Part shown: positions 34,483 to 43,072 of the stretch, one piece after another
Position numbering within the stretch: position 1 is the stretch's first letter
Layout: every line of letters begins with the position of its first letter
Made by a program: the position numbers and the translations under genes
Assembly (NCBI RefSeq): GCF_015277775.1
Contig: NZ_CP063849.1
Span: 3,782,001 to 3,846,000 of the forward strand
DNA: 64,000 bases
Direction of reading: 5' to 3'
DNA from: Paludibaculum fermentans
GTDB taxonomy: Bacteria; Acidobacteriota; Terriglobia; Bryobacterales; Bryobacteraceae
The notes under the pieces: model-generated
The model's database searches: none
Seen by the model: only the letters and a program-made list of their open reading frames with translations
What the model was told of the DNA's origin: nothing

Positions 34483-36420
34483 CTACTTCAACACGGCCAG
34501 AACCGAGCTCCAATCGTCGGTCCAGACCGGAAAACCGTGCCCGGATTCGCCCGCTCGCGCCGGACCGTGCACCACCATCCAAACCGCGCCAAAGACGCCC
34601 GCCTCGGGCTGCGCCGAATTCGCCACCCGGCTGCAGTTGAGCCCCGCATCCGCCGCCAGCGCGCGCACCTCCGGCTCCAGGTCCAGGAACTGATTCGAGA
34701 CGTGCAGCGCCAGCACGCCGTCTGGTTTCAAGTGCCGGCGGTACACCGTAAATGCCTCACGAGTCAATAGATGCGCCGGAATCGAGTCGCCCGAAAAAGC
34801 ATCCACCAGCAGCAGGTCGAACCCCTGTGGGCTCTCCTCGGCCAGCGTCAACCGGGCATCGCCCTCCACCACTTCCACCGCGGCCTCGGTCCGGCGCAGG
34901 TAAGTGAAATCGCGCTTCGCGATCTCGATGACCAGCGGATTGATCTCGTAGAACCGGAACCGGTCCCCTGGACGGCCATACGCCGCCAAGGTGCCCGCGC
35001 CCAGCCCGATGACGCCCACATGCCGGGGTCCGCCGCTGCGCGACAACTCAAGCCCGGCTCCACTCATCCGGCCATAGTACGTCGTCGGCTCCATCTCACG
35101 GTCCACGCCCTGAAACTGCGTGCCGTGCGTCACCAGCCCGTTGAGCATCTTCCGCATGGGAGGACGTCCGGCCCGGGCGGGCTCGTCCAGGATCCGCAAA
35201 CTGCCGTAGAAATTACGCCCCGCCTCCACCAGCCCGGAGTAGTACCCCGTGACCAGCGCCAGCGCCGGAGTCGCCGCCAGGACCGCCGCGATCGCAGCAC
35301 CCTGCCGGACAAACCGCGAAAGCCGCCGCATCCGCCAGAAACACAGGGCGCCCGCCGCCGCCATCAGCAGCGGCAGTTCGAAGTACCCACGCAGCAGCAT
35401 GGGCGAAGCGAAGCCGATCGCCAGCGAGCCCAATGCCCCGCCTGCCGCGACATGTGTCCAGTAGCTGGTGATCCGCTCCCGCTCCGGCTTCACTGCCGCC
35501 AGCTCGCCGTGGCAGAACAGGCACAGGACGAACAATCCGCCGGCGTAGAGCGCCACTTTAAGGGCCAGCGCGGCTTGCAGGTCCAGGTACAACATCGCGC
35601 CCGCCATCATCAGCAGGCCCGTCAGCCCCATCACACTGCCAAACGAAGGCTTGTACCACTCCCGCTCGAAGACGGCCACGAAACTCATCAGGTACACCAG
35701 CAGCGGCACAACCCACAACAACGGCGCCGGAGCCACAATCTGGCACAGGTGCGTCGAGGTCGCCATCAGGAAGGCAGAAGCCAGAGCTGGCCAGGCCAGC
35801 CAGCGCGCGCGCATGCGCCACGAAGTTCCGCTGATCAGGCCAACAGGCGGATTGGATGCACCGGAGCGGTAGACCACCGCCGCCGCCAGCATCAGCAGCA
35901 CGGCCTCAGCGGCAAACGCCCAGCCCCACCACCGTTCCAGTTCCCTAACTCCGAATCGCGCCTCCCAAAACAGAGGAAAGCTCAGCAGCGCCACGGCACA
36001 GGCCGCATTCGACCAGGCGGATAGCCTGTACGACCGGCCGTCGGGATTGAGCGTGGCGTGCCAGTGCTGCAAAAGTGGACTGGTTGCCGACAGCAGCAGG
36101 TATCGCAGCCCCACCGTGGTGGTCAACGCGTAAATCAGGTGCAGGGATCCACTGCCCGTGGACAACTCGGCCCGCGGCGCCGCCAGGCACCCCAGAACCA
36201 CGGCTCCGTGGAAAATGGCTTGATGTTTCGGCCGCAGCCAGCGCGTGATCGCGTGCGCGTACAGATAGCCCGCCAGCAGAGCGAACTGGAAGAACAACAG
36301 GCAGGCGCTCCAGACCGCGGCCGACCCTCCAAACAACGGAAGCATCTGCTTGCCGGCCAACGGCTGGATGAGAAACAAAAGGAACGCGCTGAGAATGACC
36401 GCCGGAGCAAACAGAGACAT
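34483..36420 (-). CDS. Membrane-fused spermidine-synthase-like methyltransferase-fold protein
   Basis: 645 residues: about ten membrane helices in the N-terminal ~400 residues, then a soluble Rossmann-like domain of the spermidine synthase superfamily (VIGLGAGTLAAYG, FYEINPLVIEIA, EGDARLTLAEE, LLVDAFSGDSIP). The Asp pair expected for aminopropyl transfer is only partly recognisable, so polyamine synthesis is not proven. Such fusions are common in Acidobacteria and of unknown function. Confidence 0.85.
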   Translation of the reverse strand: MSLFAPAVILSAFLLFLIQPLAGKQMLPLFGGSAAVWSACLLFFQFALLAGYLYAHAITRWLRPKHQAIFHGAVVLGCLAAPRAELSTGSGSLHLIYALTTTVGLRYLLLSATSPLLQHWHATLNPDGRSYRLSAWSNAACAVALLSFPLFWEARFGVRELERWWGWAFAAEAVLLMLAAAVVYRSGASNPPVGLISGTSWRMRARWLAWPALASAFLMATSTHLCQIVAPAPLLWVVPLLVYLMSFVAVFEREWYKPSFGSVMGLTGLLMMAGAMLYLDLQAALALKVALYAGGLFVLCLFCHGELAAVKPERERITSYWTHVAAGGALGSLAIGFASPMLLRGYFELPLLMAAAGALCFWRMRRLSRFVRQGAAIAAVLAATPALALVTGYYSGLVEAGRNFYGSLRILDEPARAGRPPMRKMLNGLVTHGTQFQGVDREMEPTTYYGRMSGAGLELSRSGGPRHVGVIGLGAGTLAAYGRPGDRFRFYEINPLVIEIAKRDFTYLRRTEAAVEVVEGDARLTLAEESPQGFDLLLVDAFSGDSIPAHLLTREAFTVYRRHLKPDGVLALHVSNQFLDLEPEVRALAADAGLNCSRVANSAQPEAGVFGAVWMVVHGPARAGESGHGFPVWTDDWSSVLAVLK

Positions 36421-36463
36421 CTAGTCCTATCGTACCGATCCGGCGGCCACCCTGGTAAAGCGC

Positions 36464-36826
36464 TTACTTGGGCAGATTGTCGCCGCTCAGCCGCGTGAAC
36501 CGGTTGATCTGCTTGATCACGATGAAAATCACAAAGGCGACGATGATGAACTGGATGACGATGTTCAGGAAGTTTCCATAGGAGAAAGCCGCCCCCGCCT
36601 TCTTCGCTTCCGCCAGGTTGGCGTAGGTCTTTCCATCCAGCGCGATGTAGCGCGAGGCAAGGTCACCCTGTACCCCGCCCAGCACCAATCCAATCAGCGG
36701 ATTGATGATGTCCTCCACGAGCGACGCCGTGATTTTGGCGAACGCTCCGCCGATCACGACACCGATAGCCAGGTCCAGTACGTTGCCCTTCAGGGCAAAC
36801 TCTTTAAACTCTGCGAGCATTCCCAT
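36464..36826 (-). CDS. mscL: Large-conductance mechanosensitive channel
   Basis: 120 residues from the ATG at 36826 (another in-frame ATG two codons on). The first helix region [24 protein letters not shown] and the second helix [22 protein letters not shown] match MscL, which opens under hypo-osmotic membrane tension. It lies 24 bases after the TPR gene, probably in the same transcript as queG. Confidence 0.96.
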   Translation of the reverse strand: MGMLAEFKEFALKGNVLDLAIGVVIGGAFAKITASLVEDIINPLIGLVLGGVQGDLASRYIALDGKTYANLAEAKKAGAAFSYGNFLNIVIQFIIVAFVIFIVIKQINRFTRLSGDNLPK

Positions 36827-36850
36827 GGCCTGAAAGTGTAACACGGCCTG

Positions 36851-38044
36851 TCAACCGGACATTGCCCTCTTTTCGTTTGTAGTGAACACCTTATCCAGAT
36901 ACTTCCGTGCAGATTTCGCCTCGTCAGAGGCCGGCCAATATTGGATCGCCGACCGGTACGCCGCCCTCGCTTCCGCTCTCCTCCCTTTCAGGTCAAGACA
37001 CTGCCCCAGACGCAGCCACGCCGTCACACCCGAGTTCGGATCCAGCGCCTGCGCCCGCCGGGTCGCCTTCCGCAAATGGACAATCGCCGCGTCCGGGTCG
37101 TCATACCAGAACAGCAGGTTCCCGCGCGCAAACTCGATCCGCTCCACCGGCAGCGACTGGAAGCCGGGCGCATTCGACTTCTTCAGCTCCTCCACCCGGT
37201 CCAGCGCACTCCAGGCGTTGTCCTTATCGCCGAGATCCGCATACATCTGCGACAACTCGAACAGAACCAGAAAGTTCCGGGGGAACTCCGAGCGCAGCTT
37301 CTCGCAGATCTGCACCGCATCGCCCGGCCGCCGCTCCCTCCGGGCCGCAATGCCCAACAGGATCTCGGCATCCACCCGGTTGTACTTGCCCTTCTCCGCC
37401 ACAATCTGCACCGTCCGGATGCCCTGCTGCCGGTCGCCATGGAAACCAGCCAGAAAGCCCAGCACCTTATACGCAAAGGGCAGCGATCCCACGACGTAGT
37501 CGTGCATGCCCTGCATCATCAGGGCATCTATATTGGTGGGATCGAGTTCGTACACACGGTTGTGCAGTTTCCGGCCCGCCGTCATGTCCCGCAGCGAATC
37601 CAGCCACTCTTTCTTGACCAGATAGTTGTAGGTACCGCGTAGCCCCAGCGCAACCCCTTGCGCATAAAGGGCATTGGTGTCATCGGGATTCTCCGCCAGC
37701 AACGCCTGCGACAGCCGCGAACACTCGTTCAGCGCATTCTCAAAGAGCGTCTCCTCCGCCGGAGTGGGCTCCATCTTGGGCCGTCGCAGGAACGGGTTCC
37801 CGCCCGTCACCATCTCAGTCTCCAGGGCTCCGGCCCGGAACATCAGGCTGAACAGCACGGCCTGGGCCAGGTGATTCCGCCGGTTCGGATCCAGCGGAGC
37901 CGCCTCCACCGCCTTCTGAAAGGTCGCGATCGCCTCGGGGTACTCCAGGTTGTAGAAATGGTCGTAGCCCTTCTGGACAAGTGGGTCCATTTCAGGCCAC
38001 AGCGCTGCCTGCGCCACCAGCAGCAGGGCGAGTCCGCCGGTCAC
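36851..38044 (-). CDS. Secreted TPR-like repeat protein
   Basis: 397 residues from a GTG at 38044 that overlaps the queG stop (GTGA). A short hydrophobic N-terminus (GLALLLVAQAALW) suggests export. The body is a series of TPR-like helical pairs, for example YPEAIATFQKAVEAAPLDP, FELSQMYADLGDKDNAWSAL and TAWLRLGQCLDLKGRRAEARAAYRSA. Probably a periplasmic scaffold; the partner is unknown. Confidence 0.8.
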   Translation of the reverse strand: MTGGLALLLVAQAALWPEMDPLVQKGYDHFYNLEYPEAIATFQKAVEAAPLDPNRRNHLAQAVLFSLMFRAGALETEMVTGGNPFLRRPKMEPTPAEETLFENALNECSRLSQALLAENPDDTNALYAQGVALGLRGTYNYLVKKEWLDSLRDMTAGRKLHNRVYELDPTNIDALMMQGMHDYVVGSLPFAYKVLGFLAGFHGDRQQGIRTVQIVAEKGKYNRVDAEILLGIAARRERRPGDAVQICEKLRSEFPRNFLVLFELSQMYADLGDKDNAWSALDRVEELKKSNAPGFQSLPVERIEFARGNLLFWYDDPDAAIVHLRKATRRAQALDPNSGVTAWLRLGQCLDLKGRRAEARAAYRSAIQYWPASDEAKSARKYLDKVFTTNEKRAMSG

Positions 38045-39066
38045 GTCTCCTCCTCCAGCCGCGCCAGCGCCCATTCCGCATGAGTCCGGACGCTTTCGTC
38101 CTCGATCTCCGCAAGCCGCTGCAAATGCTCGCGATAGCGAGGATCACGGGCATTCCCCATGGCGGTCGCCACGTTCCTCAGCAACCCGGAATACTTCGTC
38201 CGCCACAGCGGCGTCTTGCGGAATCGGGCCCGGAACTCCTCCGGCGACAAGGCCGCCAATTCGGCCGGATCCGGGTCCGCATTCGCTGGCTGAAATGCCG
38301 CCTCCCCGGTTACCGGAGCCCGCCGGTTCCACGGACACACCTCCTGGCAGATGTCACACCCGAAGACGTGTCCGCCGGACGCCGCGCGGTGTTCCTCCGG
38401 CAGCACTCCGCGCTGCTCAATTGTCCAGGTGGAGATGCACTGCCGCCCGTCCAGCCGCCAACCGCCCTCTCCGTCCGGCACCAGGGCCTGCGTCGGACAG
38501 GCGTCGATGCAGCGCCGGCAGCTGCCGCACCGGTCCGGCGGCGGCATATCCGGCGTAAGTTTAAGGGAAATCAGCACTTCCCCCAGGAAGAACCACGACC
38601 CCGCCGGCTGGTTGATGAGGCAGGTATTGCGGCCGATCCAGCCCAGGCCGGCCTCCCGCGCCAGCGACCGCTCCAGTACCGGAGCCGTATCCACGCAGAT
38701 CCTGTACTCGAATGAGCCCCAAGCACTTAGGAGTTCATCCACCATCCCCTGCAGCGCCCGCCGCAGCACGTCGTGGTAATCCTCCGGTCCCCACGCATAG
38801 CGGGATATGGCGCTACCCGAGGGCCCATTCGTGTTGTAGAGCCGCCCCACGCACAGCACGGACCGCGCCGACGGCAGCAACGACCGCGGATCCGCCCGCA
38901 ACGCAGCGCGGTGATCGGTCAGGTACTCCATAGGGCCCGCCATTCCGTCACTAACCCATTGTTGATAAACGGGATAGTCCGCTACGGCCCCAGCCTGAGC
39001 CACGCCGCAAAGCGCGAATCCGGCCCGTTGGGCGGCGGCGGCGAATGCGGCCCGGTCCGGAGTCAT
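38041..39066 (-). CDS. queG: Epoxyqueuosine reductase
   Basis: 341 residues from the ATG at 39066, preceded by AGAGGAG; an ATG at 39096 is an alternative. QueG performs the last step of queuosine tRNA modification, reducing epoxyqueuosine with cobalamin and two [4Fe-4S] clusters. Visible are the ferredoxin motif CGSCRRCIDACPTQAL and a second set CDICQEVCPWN, plus the domain around RICVDTAPVLERSLAREAGLGWIG. The C-terminus has HEAT-like EDESVRTHAEWALARL. Confidence 0.95.
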   Translation of the reverse strand: MTPDRAAFAAAAQRAGFALCGVAQAGAVADYPVYQQWVSDGMAGPMEYLTDHRAALRADPRSLLPSARSVLCVGRLYNTNGPSGSAISRYAWGPEDYHDVLRRALQGMVDELLSAWGSFEYRICVDTAPVLERSLAREAGLGWIGRNTCLINQPAGSWFFLGEVLISLKLTPDMPPPDRCGSCRRCIDACPTQALVPDGEGGWRLDGRQCISTWTIEQRGVLPEEHRAASGGHVFGCDICQEVCPWNRRAPVTGEAAFQPANADPDPAELAALSPEEFRARFRKTPLWRTKYSGLLRNVATAMGNARDPRYREHLQRLAEIEDESVRTHAEWALARLEEET

Positions 39067-39200
39067 GGGAATCAGCGGTATCTCCTCTGGAATCATGCTA
39101 CTATGCCGCGGTGTCAGACACACCACCGGCGGGTGAATCCGAACCTTGCCGTTTAACCCCCATAATCCCCATCCAAGCGTCAAACGGCACAGTTCGATGG

Positions 39201-39215
39201 AGAGCCGTAGGCTCT
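39201..39215. promoter_or_regulatory. Short perfect inverted repeat between queG and the radical SAM gene
   Basis: AGAGCC-GTA-GGCTCT is a perfect 6-bp inverted repeat in the divergent intergenic region. A TACAAT -10-like hexamer lies ~15 bases downstream toward the radical SAM gene. Operator role speculative. Confidence 0.3.
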
Positions 39216-39337
39216 ATGAAGGATCCTGCATACAATTCTATTGAGCAAAGCCGCGTGAACTGTCCGCGGAAGTCAAAGTTTTTAGTAGTGCAGAGCGCTT
39301 AGCGTCCTCCAAACGATATTAGGAGTCCATCCAAAAA

Positions 39338-41431
39338 ATGCATAAGCCGATCAAGTACGTGGAGAAGGCAGCAACCTTGGCGGCCAAGGCTGCCTGGCAG
39401 GTTTTCGATTCCCTGAACCAGATCAGCCCGAACCCCGGCTTCACGCCGAAGTGGTCCGAGAAGCCGCTGTTGAAGTCCTACGAAAAGATGAAGCCCAAGA
39501 TGGGCTGGCCCCGTACCACCGATTCGCTTTGCCCCAAGTGCATTCCTGAAGTTCGTCAGGAGATCATCGACGGCAAGAAGGATGTCAGCATCCTGGTGAA
39601 TCAGCGTCCTGGCGAGATCAAGGCCCAGATCATCGAACGCGATGGGAAGATCCTGATGGTCAAGGATTGCCCCATCCACGGTCACTTCGAAGACGTGATG
39701 GCGATCGATCCGGCGTTCTTCAAGCACCTCGAAGACGTCTTCCCGGGCCGCGACATCCGCGCCCACAACGATGCCGACCTGCACAAGCACGGCTCGTCCA
39801 CCATCACCCACGGCCGCGGTTCGGTCCTCACCATCGACCTCACCAACCGCTGCAACATGATGTGCGACCCCTGCTTCATGGACGCCAACCAGGTTGGCTT
39901 CGTCCATGAGCTGAGCTGGGAAGACATCAAGACGATGCTCGACAACGCCCTGAAGATCAAGCCCCGGCGCCAGATGTCGGTGCAGTTCTCCGGCGGCGAG
40001 CCGACGCTGTCGCCTTACTTCCTGGATGCGGTCCGCTACTGCAAGAAGGTTGGCTACAACTCAGTTCAGGCCGCCACCAACGGCATCGAGTTCGCCAAGT
40101 CGAAGGAATTCGCGGCGCAGGCGGCCGAGGCCGGCCTCCGCTACGCTTACCTCCAGTTCGACGGCGTCGGCAACGCCGCCAACTCGCACCGCGCCGTCGG
40201 CAACCTGTTTGACGTGAAGCTGCGTGCCATCGAGAACCTCCACTCGGCCGGCGTCGACATCGTCCCCGTCATCACCATCATTAACGGCATCAATAACGAG
40301 CAGGTGGGCCGCGTCGTCCAGTTCGCCCTGGACAACCCGAAGAAGATCTCCTTCCTCAGCTTCCAGCCCGTTTCCTTCACCGGCCGCGATGAAGCCGTCA
40401 CGGAAGACCGCCGCGCCGCCCAGCGCTACACGCTGTCGCACCTGGCGCACGACGTGAAGAACCAGACCGGCATCGGCGAGCCGACCCGCGACTGGTACCC
40501 GATCTCGTTCATGTCCACGTTCTCCGATTGGGCCGACCTGATCCATGGCCCCCAGGCCGAATGGGGCCAGCTGAGCTGCGGCTGCCACCCGAACTGCGGC
40601 ATCGGCATGGCCGTCATGGTCGACAAGGAAACCAAGGAATCGGTCCCGGTGACCAAGTTCCTGAACGGCGACCGCCTCTCCAAGGACATCGCCCGCGTCA
40701 ACGACGCCGCCCGCGGCCGGAAGCTCTCCGTCGTCGGCATGGCGCTCGCCCTGATGCGCAACTACGATCCCTTCCAGTCGCCCACCCACTTCAAGCTGTC
40801 CGACCTGCTGAAGAAGTTCGACAAGACCTTCGGCGCCACCGGCCGCAACTACGGCAGCGTGAAGGGTGACCGCACCCTCACCGACATCGAGCGCCGCCGC
40901 CGCGACCGCTGGAACTTCCTCTTCATCGCCGGCATGTGGTTCCAGGATCTGTTCAACTACGACTTCCGCCGTACCGAACAGTGCATCATCCCCTACGCCA
41001 CGCAGGAAGGCGAAATCAGCTTCTGCGCGTATAACACCGGCGTGGGCTGGCGCAACATCGTCGAGAAGATGCACATGACCGCCACGCTCACCAAGTGGTA
41101 CGACGAGCACGGCCGTCACGAAATCTTCGCCGGCGGCAAGAACGTCAAGCTCAACACCACAGATCACCGCCTGGTGCTGCGCGAAGAGCTCGTCACGAAC
41201 GAAGTTCAGCACGACCTCGACAACCTGGGCATCGCCAAGACGGCGCGCGAAGAGAAGATCCGTTCCCGCGACCAGAAGCTGCGCCTGGCGCAGGAAGCCG
41301 AGAACGCCAAGATGATGGAGCTTTACAAGAAGCACGTCCTCAAGGAACCCGAGTCGAACCTGGTTCAGATCGGCGGCATCCAGCCGGCCGCTCCGAAGGC
41401 GGAAGAGACCACCGGCGCCCTCGGCGACTAA
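39338..41431 (+). CDS. Radical SAM protein of the Tes/Mss (MJ0619-like) family
   Basis: 697 residues. Before the radical SAM core there is an N-terminal Cys-rich module: SLCPKC (C65, C68) and CPIHGH (C111), the layout seen in archaeal tetraether synthase (Tes) and bacterial membrane-spanning lipid synthase (Mss). The core has RCNMMCDPCF (C172, C176, C179) and FSGGEPT. More cysteines follow at SCGCHPNCG. The C-terminus has a charged helix and a Pro/Ala tail. Tes/Mss join two lipid tails C-C; many Acidobacteria make iso-diabolic acid. The lipid role is inferred from family and taxon, and other MJ0619-like functions are possible. Confidence 0.75.
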   Translation: MHKPIKYVEKAATLAAKAAWQVFDSLNQISPNPGFTPKWSEKPLLKSYEKMKPKMGWPRTTDSLCPKCIPEVRQEIIDGKKDVSILVNQRPGEIKAQIIERDGKILMVKDCPIHGHFEDVMAIDPAFFKHLEDVFPGRDIRAHNDADLHKHGSSTITHGRGSVLTIDLTNRCNMMCDPCFMDANQVGFVHELSWEDIKTMLDNALKIKPRRQMSVQFSGGEPTLSPYFLDAVRYCKKVGYNSVQAATNGIEFAKSKEFAAQAAEAGLRYAYLQFDGVGNAANSHRAVGNLFDVKLRAIENLHSAGVDIVPVITIINGINNEQVGRVVQFALDNPKKISFLSFQPVSFTGRDEAVTEDRRAAQRYTLSHLAHDVKNQTGIGEPTRDWYPISFMSTFSDWADLIHGPQAEWGQLSCGCHPNCGIGMAVMVDKETKESVPVTKFLNGDRLSKDIARVNDAARGRKLSVVGMALALMRNYDPFQSPTHFKLSDLLKKFDKTFGATGRNYGSVKGDRTLTDIERRRRDRWNFLFIAGMWFQDLFNYDFRRTEQCIIPYATQEGEISFCAYNTGVGWRNIVEKMHMTATLTKWYDEHGRHEIFAGGKNVKLNTTDHRLVLREELVTNEVQHDLDNLGIAKTAREEKIRSRDQKLRLAQEAENAKMMELYKKHVLKEPESNLVQIGGIQPAAPKAEETTGALGD

Positions 41432-41450
41432 GCCTCCAGTTCAAGTAGAC

Positions 41451-41487
41451 AAAATGGCCGGTCCTTCGGGGCCGGCCGTTTTCTTTT
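41451..41487. terminator. Bidirectional terminator between radical SAM and Gfo/Idh/MocA genes
   Basis: A strong GC hairpin (GGCCGG with CCGGCC, TTCG-containing loop) is flanked by AAAA on the left and TTTTCTTTT on the right, between convergent genes; it can act on both strands. Confidence 0.88.
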
Positions 41488-41489
41488 GG

Positions 41490-42473
<984 letters not shown>

Positions 42474-42481
42474 GACTGATT

Positions 42482-43027
42482 CTAGTTCCCGCGGCTGGCT
42501 GGAGGCACGACCCCATTCAGGCGCGCGTACACAGCCATCTGGCCGTAGTGGTCGAAGCTGTGCCAGGTGAGGATCGAGGCAGCCGAACCGCGCGGCATCT
42601 TGCCATCCCCGAAAGGCGACGGGATCATCTCCAACTGATTCTTGTCGTTTACCGTGGCGAGGCCCTTATGGCCGTAGGCGAATCCGTCCTTCACGAACTT
42701 CACGATCTCGGCCTTGGTCTTCAGCGTCGCGGGCCCGTTCTCGGCCTTGCCCATGTCGATGGGATTCGCCTCGCCCAGCATCTTCGCCGCCACGGCGTAG
42801 ATCACGGCGGCGACGTGCGTGGCCTGCTGGCCGAAGGTGCGCGCGCCCTTGAACTCGCCCTTCGCCGGGACGAAGTTGAGCTGCGCTTCGGACATGGCTT
42901 CCACCAGCGGCACGAGTTCGCGCTCGATCGACGAGAACTGGCCGTCGTACAGCTTGTTCACGGAAGGCGCGGTCTGCGCGGAGAGGGTTCCACACAGCGC
43001 GAGCAGAAGACAGGCGAGTGGTTTCAT
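42482..43027 (-). CDS. Secreted DinB-like protein
   Basis: 181 residues with a signal peptide (MKPLACLLLALCGTLSAQ) and a DinB/YfiT-like four-helix bundle. Metal-binding His candidates are in GQQATHVAAV and TWHSFDHYGQMAVYARL. DinB-fold proteins often transfer thiols or act as hydrolases; export is unusual but common in Acidobacteria. A GGAG precedes the start, and only 8 bases separate it from the next gene. Confidence 0.85.
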   Translation of the reverse strand: MKPLACLLLALCGTLSAQTAPSVNKLYDGQFSSIERELVPLVEAMSEAQLNFVPAKGEFKGARTFGQQATHVAAVIYAVAAKMLGEANPIDMGKAENGPATLKTKAEIVKFVKDGFAYGHKGLATVNDKNQLEMIPSPFGDGKMPRGSAASILTWHSFDHYGQMAVYARLNGVVPPASRGN

Positions 43028-43072
43028 AGTCAGGGACTCCAGTAAAAAAGACTCGCTCTATTCTAGCGCCGC

